From NCBI GenBank assembly GCA_963814985.1, contig CAWFFV010000002.1, forward strand, positions 62,001 through 126,000: a stretch of DNA of 64,000 nucleotides, read 5' to 3'. Made by a program: the position numbers and the translations under genes. Below, piece after piece: positions 38,020 through 46,197 of the stretch; positions within the stretch are counted from its first letter, which is position 1, and each line of letters begins with the position of its first letter. Origin of the DNA: CAWFFV01 sp963814985 (GTDB lineage Bacteria; Chloroflexota; Ktedonobacteria; Ktedonobacterales; Ktedonobacteraceae). The notes below the pieces were generated by a model. That model saw only the letters and a list, made by a program, of their open reading frames with translations. It had not been told where the DNA came from and did no database searches.

Positions 38020-38059
38020 TAGATAAGAACACACAACGCAGGGATGGGATAGAGAGAAA

Positions 38060-39946
38060 ATGCAACTGACAACGGCGCACAAAAAAGCGCTCGACCACTA
38101 TTATCAAGAGATGGCTACCTATCACGAGAAAAATGTGACGCACGAAACAGCGGTCAGAAGCGCTTTTCAGAAACTCCTGGAGGCATTCGCACAATCTGCT
38201 AACTGGACGCTGATCCTTGAACAGCGTCTCGCAAATGGGAAGCGACCTGATGGCACCCTGCGTGATAGCTTCAACTTACCTCGTGGCTATTGGGAGGCCA
38301 AAGATACCAAAGACGATCTGATGACAGAGATCCGTAAAAAGACGGCGATTGGCTATCCTCTCACGAATACGATCTTTGAGGATACGCGCCGTGCGGTGCT
38401 CTACCAGAACAGCAAACCCGTTCTTGAGGCTGATCTGACGAAACCGAAAGAACTCACACAGGTTCTTGACGCCTTCATTCACTATGCAGAGCCAGATATT
38501 GCGACTTTTGAGCATGCCGTGCAGGATTTCAAGGAGAGCATTCCTGATCTTGCACAGGGTCTAATGAAACGTATCAAAGAAGAGCATGCGAAAAACAAAA
38601 CGTTCGTCTCTGCCTTTGCAACCTTCCTTGATCAGTGCCGTACCTCGCTCGACCCCAACATGGGCAGCGACACCGTCGACGAGATGCTCGTGCAACACCT
38701 CTTGACTGAGCGCCTCTTCCGTACTATTTTTGACAATCCTGAATTCATTCAACGTAACGCCATCGCCTCCGAGATTGAGAAGGTCATTCAAGCCCTCACG
38801 AGCCGTGCGTTTAATCAGAAAGAGTTCCTTAAATCGTTAGATCGCTTCTACGTCGCCATTGAGAATGCGGCCAGGAACCTTGATGATTGGTCAGACAAAC
38901 AGCACTTCTTGAATACAGTTTATGAGCGCTTCTTTCAGGGTTTCTCGACAAAGCAGGCTGATACACACGGCATCGTCTACACTCCCCAGGAGATCGTAGA
39001 CTTCATGTGTGCCAGCGTCACAGAAAAAAAGGTTCGCACCTCTCTTTACCGTCCATTTTGCAAGCAATGGCTATTTTTTGATCACATCCTTAATGAGGAA
39101 GTTTGTCAGTTTCCACACTTCTTTCCTTCTGATAGTAGTGAGACAGAGAACAATGTGATTTGTGTGACTGGCATTGGTGCTGATCATCAGACATTTCTCG
39201 TAGCTAATCGCATTGTTGATATTAAATGTGGCATAAATGGAAATTCAACAACTCAATGCTTCCCCTACTACACCTACGCCGAAGATGGCAGCAATCGCCG
39301 CGAGAACATCACCGACTGGGCGCTAACCCAATTCCAGGCCAAATATAGCCCTGATGTGACCAAACACGATATCTTTCACTATGTTTACTGTGTACTGCAC
39401 CACCCACAGTATCGTGAACGCTATGCCGAGAACCTTAAGCGCGATCTGCCACGTATTCCTCTCTTATCCACACAGAAAGCCTTCCAGATTTGTGTACGCA
39501 TCGGCAAGCGGCTTATGGATCTGCACTTGCATTATGAAGAGGTTGCTGAATATCCCCTCAAGTGGATCGAGAACAGAGATGTGCCTATCTCCTGGTGTGT
39601 GGAGAAGATGAAGTTGACAGCAGGGAAGGATGCGGTCATTGTCAATGAGTGGTTAACGCTGGCAGGCATCCCTCAGGAGTGCTTTCAGTATCGCCTGGGC
39701 AATCGTTCAGCTCTGGAGTGGGTGATCGATCAGTACCAGGTAAGTGAAGACAAACGCAGCGGGATTGTCAGTGATCCCAATCGGGAGGATGAGCCAGAGT
39801 ACATTGTGCGATTGGTTGGGCACGTAGTAACGGTGAGTGTCGAGACGGTAAAGCTGGTGCGAGAGCTGGCACGCGAGGTCACGCAAGAGGAGTGGTTGGG
39901 TGAGATGGGAGAGAGTCCTGTTGTTTCATCATCAGCAGGTGAATAG
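38060..39946 (+). CDS. Type ISP-like restriction enzyme lacking its methyltransferase core
   Basis: The N-terminal 320 residues match helicase-less ISP/IIG enzymes: an Mrr-like nuclease (NGKRPDG, YWEAKD as the D...ExK site), then VQHLLTERLFRTIFDNPEF and QHFLNTVYERFFQGFS up to HGIVYTPQEIVDFMCASV, which opens the DNA methyltransferase. At about 39020 the sequence jumps in frame to the C-terminal specificity domain (LYRPFCKQWLFFD, QFPHFFP, EDGSNRRENITDWAL, DIFHYVYCVLHHPQYR). The SAM-binding motif and NPPY are absent, so several hundred residues are missing and it cannot methylate. The 628 residues compare with about 1000 or more in relatives. A recombination deletion or assembly collapse are both possible. 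It is the only restriction gene seen. Confidence 0.75.
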   Translation: MQLTTAHKKALDHYYQEMATYHEKNVTHETAVRSAFQKLLEAFAQSANWTLILEQRLANGKRPDGTLRDSFNLPRGYWEAKDTKDDLMTEIRKKTAIGYPLTNTIFEDTRRAVLYQNSKPVLEADLTKPKELTQVLDAFIHYAEPDIATFEHAVQDFKESIPDLAQGLMKRIKEEHAKNKTFVSAFATFLDQCRTSLDPNMGSDTVDEMLVQHLLTERLFRTIFDNPEFIQRNAIASEIEKVIQALTSRAFNQKEFLKSLDRFYVAIENAARNLDDWSDKQHFLNTVYERFFQGFSTKQADTHGIVYTPQEIVDFMCASVTEKKVRTSLYRPFCKQWLFFDHILNEEVCQFPHFFPSDSSETENNVICVTGIGADHQTFLVANRIVDIKCGINGNSTTQCFPYYTYAEDGSNRRENITDWALTQFQAKYSPDVTKHDIFHYVYCVLHHPQYRERYAENLKRDLPRIPLLSTQKAFQICVRIGKRLMDLHLHYEEVAEYPLKWIENRDVPISWCVEKMKLTAGKDAVIVNEWLTLAGIPQECFQYRLGNRSALEWVIDQYQVSEDKRSGIVSDPNREDEPEYIVRLVGHVVTVSVETVKLVRELAREVTQEEWLGEMGESPVVSSSAGE

Positions 39947-40025
39947 CAGATAGGATGATTTGACAATAGAGGATGCGCCACCATGACGACACGACCAACG
40001 AATCTACTCCTGCTCTTCATCTCCT

Positions 40026-40349
40026 CTACACCCAAAGATACGCAGTTGTACAGAGAATTTGAACTATTTGATCCCGCTGTCTTTCTGAGATTTGTGCCTG
40101 AGCAACTAACTTCACACAATCTAAGAGAAATTCTGCAAACTCATTCGCTCCATACTGCGAGTAGAGCCAGACTGCAGCGGAGCATGAAAAGACCTCAATG
40201 CTCTCAGGAGGAATGGTGGGGAAAAGTTCAGGCAGGCTTGAAAAGGCAAGCATCCATTGGCTGTGCTCTGAATGACGAGAGCCAATACGCCACGCCAATT
40301 TTGCCCGAATGAGGTGTGTTCCGCAAGAGGCAAAATGGGAGCGCAACAT
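40026..40349 (-). CDS. Hypothetical protein (weak)
   Basis: A possible 107-residue protein whose C-terminal 60 residues look helical (FAEFLLDCVKLVAQAQISER). I do not recognise a family. A plus-strand frame of 109 residues (39983-40312) overlaps it antiparallel and looks less protein-like. No convincing ribosome site is visible for either. The 520-base stretch 39947-40468 may instead hold only a gene fragment plus the S53 terminator. Confidence 0.25.
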   Translation of the reverse strand: MLRSHFASCGTHLIRAKLAWRIGSRHSEHSQWMLAFSSLPELFPTIPPESIEVFSCSAAVWLYSQYGANEFAEFLLDCVKLVAQAQISERQRDQIVQILCTTAYLWV

Positions 40350-40373
40350 CAGTATTTATGGTCGCAAACGACG

Positions 40374-40453
40374 AGGTAGTGACACAAGCGAGAAGGATAT
40401 GGTAAATTCTGAGGACAGAATTTACCATATCCTTCTCGCTTGTGTCACTACCT
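40374..40453 (-). terminator. Very long hairpin after the S53 peptidase
   Basis: A perfect 38-bp stem (40374-40411 with 40416-40453) and 4-base loop AGGA lies 15 bases beyond the S53 peptidase stop. It has no clear T run, so it could also be a palindromic repeat or an mRNA 3'-stabilising structure. Confidence 0.7.
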
Positions 40454-40468
40454 AAGAGTACATTCTCC

Positions 40469-41656
40469 TTAGAATGCCCCAGTTCCATTGGGCGTACCAA
40501 GTCCGGTAGGACCGTCGTAGCCTGGACCTGCGGTACAGAGATAGGAGCCGCCACAACTTCCGTTACTTCCACTGGTCACATCAGTGAGGTTTGCTGTGTG
40601 GCTGTAGGGGAACGAGCCAAAGGTGACGCTGGCTCCATTACCCGCCAGGGCATAGACACTGGCGATAATGGGTGATGAGACGCTGGTACCGCCGAAAACT
40701 AACCAGCCGCTCAACCCCTGGGATGAGAAGCTGTCGTACACGGCAACGCCTGTATTGGGGTCTGCAACAGCAGAGACATCAGCGATGGTTCGCTTGCTAC
40801 ATCCAGCATCTGTCTGCCAGGTAGGCTTAGTAATGTAGGCACTACAGCCGCTACCAGCACCGCTCCAGGCTGTCTGACTCCAACTACTGCCGGATCGATT
40901 TAACGTGGTGCCGCCAACGGCAGTCACAAACTGAGAAGCTGCGGGGAACTGTGGACCGAAGCCGCTGTCACCCGAACTGGCTGTAACCATAATACCAGGA
41001 TGTTTGTAGTATGTTACCTCGTCACTGGTTTCAGTACTGTATTCATTGCCACCATAGCTATTACTAATGGCTGTAGCTCCCAGCTTTGCGGCTGTGTTGA
41101 CCGATGCGCCCAGGTTAGCAAGTGTGGCACTTTTTGCTTCTACGAGCAGAATATGACAGTTGGGGCAGATAGCACTGACCATATCCAGGTCAAGAGAGAT
41201 TTCCTGGCTCCAGCTTGCATTATTTCTTGGATAGCTGGTGCTGCCAGTTTGACTGACTTTCTTGAAGCACCCATTGGCCGTGGTGCAGGCAGAAAGGCCA
41301 AATTGTGAGCGATAGACCCCAAGATCAGCTTCAGCGTTGGGATCATTGTAAGCATCAACGATGGCAACTGTTTGTCCATTCCCTGCTGTTGAGGATGGCA
41401 GGCTGTAAGCCGATTGCAGATCAGCGGGGACGTAGCCAGAGGGAGTTGTGGCATTTGGCTGAAGGCCACTGCCAGCAATAGGCATCTTTACGATGGCAAA
41501 GCATCGGGCCTGCCCTACTAGCGCAGCGCTGCACGAATGTGTGAAGCGTGGTGAGGTAGCTGTTGGTGCTGCGTGTGCTGACCTGAGTGCGATTACTCCT
41601 ACCGTACTCAGGGAGAGCAATGCCAGAAGACACAACGCAACGATACGTCTTTTCAA
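40469..41656 (-). CDS. S53 family serine-carboxyl peptidase (sedolisin), secreted
   Basis: The product of about 395 residues starts with a signal peptide (KRRIVALCLLALLSLSTVGVI, likely cleaved after SAHA). The sedolisin domain has the catalytic Glu and Asp in WSQEISLDLD, the oxyanion Asp in SSGDSG, and the nucleophile Ser in FGGTSVSSP. The C-terminal calcium site is LTDVT plus GYDGPTGLG. S53 enzymes work at acidic pH outside the cell. The long pro-domain of kumamolisin is absent, so it is a short form. TTG 41656 is the best start because AAGGAG sits six bases upstream. The 356-base gap before 42013 shows nothing else. Confidence 0.87.
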   Translation of the reverse strand: MKRRIVALCLLALLSLSTVGVIALRSAHAAPTATSPRFTHSCSAALVGQARCFAIVKMPIAGSGLQPNATTPSGYVPADLQSAYSLPSSTAGNGQTVAIVDAYNDPNAEADLGVYRSQFGLSACTTANGCFKKVSQTGSTSYPRNNASWSQEISLDLDMVSAICPNCHILLVEAKSATLANLGASVNTAAKLGATAISNSYGGNEYSTETSDEVTYYKHPGIMVTASSGDSGFGPQFPAASQFVTAVGGTTLNRSGSSWSQTAWSGAGSGCSAYITKPTWQTDAGCSKRTIADVSAVADPNTGVAVYDSFSSQGLSGWLVFGGTSVSSPIIASVYALAGNGASVTFGSFPYSHTANLTDVTSGSNGSCGGSYLCTAGPGYDGPTGLGTPNGTGAF

Positions 41657-42012
41657 TGGGGTCTCCTTTTCAAGGAATACAATGGCTGTCATCGATAACA
41701 CCAGATGTCATGATGTTCAATTGCAGTGCAAACGCCCTTCATACCAAAAGACAACATGAGAAAGAAGGGTCCCTGGACAATTTCTTCTCTCGACCAGATA
41801 TCCAAAAGAAGTGGTAGTGGGCAGAAATAGAGAGATACGTTTTTGCACGAGAAACAAACTCCCCATGTAATACTTTCGCGAGCATCGCTTTATCCAGCAC
41901 TGGCAAGCAACTATAATGGGTATGAAGAAGGATGCCCATACAATACAAGTATAAGCATGAGGTCTTAAATGTCAAGTTTTTGTAAATTTAAGAGGCGATT
42001 TTATTTTAAGGA

Positions 42013-42774
42013 GTGATCGAGGGAATCGGTATCTATTTCTCTTCTGGTGATAATAGTGACGAATCACAGGTAAGTGGCTACGCCACAACTGACTGGCCTG
42101 CCTCAAGTCCGTTCGTGACAGCCGTTGGTGGCACCAGTATAGCGGTCGGTGCTAGTAACAATTATCTCTTTGAGACAGGTTGGGGCACTACCACATCCTC
42201 ATGGACAGGCACAGCCTGGTCTCCGACGCCATCTGGTCCCTGGCTTTATGGGGCAGGTGGTGGAGTGAGTCGCATCTTTGCTGAGCCATCCTACCAGACG
42301 AATGTCGTGCCTGCTTCTGTGTTTACGGCTCAGGGTCGCACAGGCCGGGCAGTGCCAGATATCGCTGCTATCGCTGATCCTAACACAGGGTATATGGTTG
42401 GCGAGACCCAGACATTTCCAGATGGTACAGTGAAATACAGCGAGTACCGTATTGGTGGCACGAGCCTGTCATCCCCCATTATGGCCGGCATTATGGCATT
42501 AGCTGATCAGGCAGCAGGACACCCGCACGGATTTGCAAACCCAATCTTCTACAGCCTTGCAGGCCAATCAGCCTTTACCGATATCGTAAACCCTGCATCT
42601 ACTCTGGCAACGGTGCGAACGAATTATGTTAACGGCGTGGACGCGAGTGGTGGACTGGACTACAGGTTGCGAACTCTCAACCAGACACTTAGTTTACAGA
42701 CAACTCCAGGCTATGACGACGTGACTGGCCTGGGGACACCGACGAGTTCTTTCCTGGCAGCGCTGAGCCACTAG
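42013..42774 (+). pseudogene. N-terminally truncated S53 peptidase paralogue
   Basis: The frame of about 253 residues covers only the C-terminal half of a sedolisin: FSSGDNSDE (oxyanion Asp), FVTAVGGTS, GGTSLSSPIMAG (catalytic Ser) and PGYDDVTGLGTP (calcium site). The segment with the catalytic Glu and Asp, the propeptide and any signal peptide are missing. The only start is a GTG overlapping AAGGAG. It is a gene remnant lying head-to-head with the complete S53 gene but clearly diverged from it (different loops), so it is not a recent duplication. Confidence 0.8.
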
Positions 42775-42850
42775 CAGAGTATCCTTGCAAAATCACCCAT
42801 AAGGTTATGAAGCAGCTTCTCAGACCAATCTAGACGATAGTAAAAATGAC

Positions 42851-42899
42851 TGAAGGGTTATCATAAAAGCTTTCAAACCGCTTTTATGATAACCCTTCA
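42851..42899. terminator. Hairpin terminator between convergent genes
   Basis: A perfect 20-bp stem (42851-42870 with 42880-42899) with a 9-base loop lies between the S53 remnant and the DUF5667 gene. It may serve either strand; neither has a long T tract. Confidence 0.65.
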
Positions 42900-43024
42900 A
42901 CCGTTTCTGAGTCAAGAATCTCGAATATTCGCGCGCTGTGAGTGATTATCGCAAGGCTCCTCTATTCAGAAACACAACTTTCTCTAACTTACAGACAGCT
43001 TGTCCGGCCCACTTCACTTCATGA

Positions 43025-44146
43025 TTAATGATGAGGAGGTGGTGTACTACTTGGTTTTCCTCCACCATTACCATTGCTGTGTCCATGATTACTCCCTCCA
43101 TTTTTGTTGTTATTATTGCCATTACCACTACCATTTTCATCGGGGATGATGAACGTAATGGCCGTTGTTTGGGCGACTGTGCCGTCAGGATTCAGAATGC
43201 CCACAATTTTGGGAGGCTGTTTGCTTGTCCAGTTAATGACGAAGACTTCTGTACCATCCTGGATGGAACCGCTGGACTCAATGAGTTGATTGTCTACCAG
43301 TAACCGCATCCCAGGCTGCAGGTTGTCACCGATGATGCTCATTGTGGCCTGCCCCCTGGAATGAATGGAGAGGGTCATCACTACATTCTTCAGGTGCGGT
43401 ATTGTATCGTCCAGGCGAGCCAGTTCATCGGTCGTCGCTACTTGTTGCGACAGGGCAAGCCGAGGGAGTAGTTTGCGCAATCCACGGCGTGCATCCGCTT
43501 TCAGTGTCATAAGTTCGTTCGAGAGGCGATCTCGGTCTGGCCCATTTGGCAGCGAGTCGATGGTCTGTGTAATCGTTTGAAGCTGCTGATCCAGATCCAC
43601 AAGTGCCTGACGATAAGCTTCTCCATGCTCCTGATCAGTGAGAGTCGTCAGTGAATTGAGCCGATCACGAGCAATTTGTAAACGTAGTGCAACTCGATCT
43701 GCCGGAGAGTGGGTCAACGAAAGTTGCATGTGCTGCTCCCAGCTTTTCACTGTATAGAGTGGGCTGTTGGGATTCGAGTCCTGGGCAGCCATTGCCAGTA
43801 CGCCTGTTCCGAGTAGCAGCACACAGAGGAATATCATCGTAAAGACTGCGTGCATCCGCAACGGACGCAACACTGGCCAGGTCCACCACGCCGCTCTAGC
43901 CCGTTTTTGCCGCAGTGCCGCATTATGAGCCAGGAGACGTCCCTCCAGCCGTCGCGCAAAGTCTGGATCTACCTGTAAAGGGGGAGCGGATTGAAGGCGG
44001 TTTGCCAGACTGATCAGTGCATCCACTTCTGGATCGTCACTGGTACTGGGAAGAGGTGATCGGAATTGTCCTGGCAATCTTCCCTCATGCCAGAATGCAA
44101 TGTGGTTCTCAAGTCGCTCATTAAGGCGTTCAGGAAGTGGTTTCAT
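43025..44146 (-). CDS. DUF5667 membrane protein, putative anti-sigma partner
   Basis: The 373-residue protein has a cytoplasmic N-terminus (about 1-100), one transmembrane helix (about 103-124, FTMIFLCVLLLGTGVLAMA) and an extracytoplasmic DUF5667 domain beginning SPLYTVKSWEQHMQLSL, followed by helices and a beta-rich part. The tail is Asn/Gly-rich and ends NGNGGGKPSSTPPPHH. Its ATG overlaps the stop of the ECF sigma gene by four bases (ATGA). Such coupling marks it as the likely anti-sigma factor or sensor that holds the sigma factor at the membrane. The tail reappears in the protein at 45298. Confidence 0.8.
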   Translation of the reverse strand: MKPLPERLNERLENHIAFWHEGRLPGQFRSPLPSTSDDPEVDALISLANRLQSAPPLQVDPDFARRLEGRLLAHNAALRQKRARAAWWTWPVLRPLRMHAVFTMIFLCVLLLGTGVLAMAAQDSNPNSPLYTVKSWEQHMQLSLTHSPADRVALRLQIARDRLNSLTTLTDQEHGEAYRQALVDLDQQLQTITQTIDSLPNGPDRDRLSNELMTLKADARRGLRKLLPRLALSQQVATTDELARLDDTIPHLKNVVMTLSIHSRGQATMSIIGDNLQPGMRLLVDNQLIESSGSIQDGTEVFVINWTSKQPPKIVGILNPDGTVAQTTAITFIIPDENGSGNGNNNNKNGGSNHGHSNGNGGGKPSSTPPPHH

Positions 44147-44832
44147 CGTGCTTTCTCCTGGTGCGGCGCATGGCTATGGGATATTTTCTCTGCTGATGCA
44201 GCTTTCTTTGTTAGTAAACGTTGTAGACTATTCAGGGCACGAAATTGCAATGCCTTGACGGCATTGGCTTTTTTCCCGATCATTTGTGCGACAGTGGCCA
44301 CATCATATCCTAGAATGAGCCGACCTATCAATACCTGGCGCTGCTCTTCTGTAAGTGTGTTGATTGCTTGCACCACAGTGCCCCATTCATCGCGTGCCTC
44401 TGACCAGCGTACAGGATCGGTATCCGGGTGGCTGGTTGGTATTGCAAAGCTATCGTGATCATCGCCTTCCCACACCATTGGTGCAAGGGAGACAAGCACT
44501 GGCTGTTTCTCGCGTTTGCGATAATAGCCAGCCACGGTGATACGAGCAATTTGCAGGAGCCAGGCAGCAAACGTTGCCTTATCGTTGGCCCTGATCTGGC
44601 TAATACCTTCGATCATCTTTAAAAATACTTCGGATGTCAGGTCTTCTGCTGTAGCATGATCGGGCACGCGCGCGGCAATATAGCCAAACACAGCGGGAAG
44701 AAATTGGCGATAGAGTGTACTGAGTCCCTCAGATTCTCCACGCCTTGCACAATCAAGTACGTGATCAAATGCAGCTAACTGATTCCCTTGATCGGAGGAG
44801 TTGCTCCAAGAAGCTCGCTGCCAAGGAAACAT
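44143..44832 (-). CDS. ECF-type RNA polymerase sigma factor
   Basis: The product of about 229 residues has sigma region 2 (LYRQFLPAVFGYIAARV, AEDLTSEVFLKM, AAWLLQIARITVAGYYRKR) and region 4 (LTEEQRQVLIGRLILGYDVATVAQMIGKKANAVKALQFRAL). The ATG at 44832 is chosen over upstream ATGs because AGAGG lies eight bases before it. It shares its stop/start with the DUF5667 gene. Its own upstream DNA contains TAACC-N15-GCAACT, which also occurs before the genes at 45298 and 47892, so it probably drives its own operon and both neighbours. Confidence 0.9.
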   Translation of the reverse strand: MFPWQRASWSNSSDQGNQLAAFDHVLDCARRGESEGLSTLYRQFLPAVFGYIAARVPDHATAEDLTSEVFLKMIEGISQIRANDKATFAAWLLQIARITVAGYYRKREKQPVLVSLAPMVWEGDDHDSFAIPTSHPDTDPVRWSEARDEWGTVVQAINTLTEEQRQVLIGRLILGYDVATVAQMIGKKANAVKALQFRALNSLQRLLTKKAASAEKISHSHAPHQEKAR

Positions 44833-44972
44833 GGATACTACCTCTTCCATAGAATGCTTGCGGTGAAAGGACCTGAGATCCTGACAGCGCGGAGACCCGC
44901 TTAAACCCCACCACCTCACATCTATGGGAAATGATCGATGGTTTCAGCGAGAGAGATGTCCCCACTTAAGAG

Positions 44973-44998
44973 AGTTGCAATCTGGTCCATTCCGGTTA
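44973..44998 (-). promoter_or_regulatory. Putative ECF promoter, copy 1
   Basis: On the minus strand the sequence is TAACC-N15-GCAACTCT, about 140 bases before the sigma factor start. Similarity to copy 3 extends upstream through a T run and CC-rich bases, over about 45 bases. Confidence 0.6.
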
Positions 44999-45170
44999 CG
45001 GGTAGGCAAAAATCTCACGAACAGAGCGCATTTGAGATCTGATCGCAGCCTCCTACTATGAATACATTTGATTTCTCGATAGTAAGACGACTTCACCTTC
45101 GTGATTGAATGAGTTGAAACCCGACCTCATCGGGATATTTGAAAACTTACAAGAAATTTCTCGGAGGCCA

Positions 45171-45196
45171 TAACCAATAGGAACGTAAGCGCAACT
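45171..45196 (+). promoter_or_regulatory. Putative ECF promoter, copy 2
   Basis: TAACC (45171-45175), 15 bases, GCAACT (45191-45196), followed by AT as in copy 3, lies about 100 bases before the secreted protein gene at 45298. Copies 1 and 2 share the roughly 465-base gap 44833-45297, which holds no gene. Confidence 0.6.
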
Positions 45197-45297
45197 ATAG
45201 AGGTAGTAGAGAAATATGGTGCTCGCTACTATCAAAAGTAGCCACCTGATATCAAATACCATAAGTAGTATTTTTCACTTAAAAGGATGGAACAAAG

Positions 45298-45999
45298 ATG
45301 CGTTTTTTTAGTTTACTCAGTAGTCTATTAAAAGGGAAAGCCCTGATTGTACTTGCCAGCATTGCAGTTGTAGGAGGCGCAACGGTAGCCGCCGCAGCAA
45401 CACCTACTGGACAGAATATTGTTCACACAATCACCGGGGCAACGGCAACGACTACGCAGACCGCTAAGCATAGCAATAACGATGCAAAAGGTCTGGTAGG
45501 TGCCGCCGCCACCGCAGATGCCAAGAATAATGCCAAGAATAATTGTGCAGGAAGCGCCGAGGTGCTACAACAGGCAACTAAATTCTCATTGAGTGCTCAG
45601 AGTACGAGTGCTGACGTCAAGGTACTGTGCTCTCTACACAATGGAACTTTTCAGGGCATCACACCTAATGGGACGACAGTTTCGTCCAGTCGGGTCTTTG
45701 GCTATGGCGAGATTGAAAAACTGCTCACCCTTGCCAAGTATCTGGCAGCCCATGATCAAGCCAATGTGGGTGCTCAACTCGTAAGCGCTAACCTGAGTAG
45801 TTATCTAGCTGTAGCGCTCCAAAAGTGTGGTACGACTCCGTTGGAGGTATGCCTGAAGACCAACATTCCTGACCTCGACCCAGGGAATAGTGGTAATAAT
45901 AATGGAAAAGATAATGGTAAGGGGTCGAGCAACGGCAACGGCGGAGGAAAACCAACGAGCACACCCACTCCTCCTATTCATCCTACCCCTCATCACTAG
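45298..45999 (+). CDS. Secreted or membrane-anchored protein of unknown function
   Basis: The 233-residue protein has an N-terminal hydrophobic segment (about 12-36, LIVLASIAVVGGATVAAAA) that is a signal peptide or anchor. A Thr/Ala/Asn-rich stretch and a small folded region (about 75-195) with four cysteines (NNCAG, KVLCSL, LQKCG, LEVCLK) follow. The tail is Gly/Asn-rich and ends NGNGGGKPTSTP then a Pro/His run, nearly the tail of the DUF5667 protein. I do not recognise a family. The position between two genes with the same putative ECF promoter, and a copy of that promoter upstream, suggest it is an envelope target of the sigma factor. AAGGA precedes the ATG. Confidence 0.7.
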   Translation: MRFFSLLSSLLKGKALIVLASIAVVGGATVAAAATPTGQNIVHTITGATATTTQTAKHSNNDAKGLVGAAATADAKNNAKNNCAGSAEVLQQATKFSLSAQSTSADVKVLCSLHNGTFQGITPNGTTVSSSRVFGYGEIEKLLTLAKYLAAHDQANVGAQLVSANLSSYLAVALQKCGTTPLEVCLKTNIPDLDPGNSGNNNGKDNGKGSSNGNGGGKPTSTPTPPIHPTPHH

Positions 46000-46024
46000 A
46001 GAGATAGACGGCTAGTCTATAGGC

Positions 46025-46085
46025 AATCTTGTTCCCTTTCTCCAACCCCTTTTGGCATAAGCACCGAGGAGAAGGGAACAAGATT
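46025..46085 (+). terminator. Hairpin terminator after the secreted protein
   Basis: Arms 46025-46043 and 46068-46085 (AATCTTGTTCCC with GGGAACAAGATT) pair over 18 bp with one bulged T and a loop of about 24 bases. It begins 26 bases after the stop. Confidence 0.65.
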
Positions 46086-46197
46086 ATTTCAAGAGATTTA
46101 CCACTCTTTTTGGACTGAGTCGTCCCTCTAGAGAGATCTATCCCACAACTCACATGAGTTGAGAAAACCTCTACAGGCTCTCTCAATTCTGCTGATT

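Noticed and set aside
39983..40312. Plus-strand 109-residue open frame after the restriction enzyme
   Set aside because: It is antiparallel to a more protein-like frame, has a weak ribosome site, and no family is recognised.
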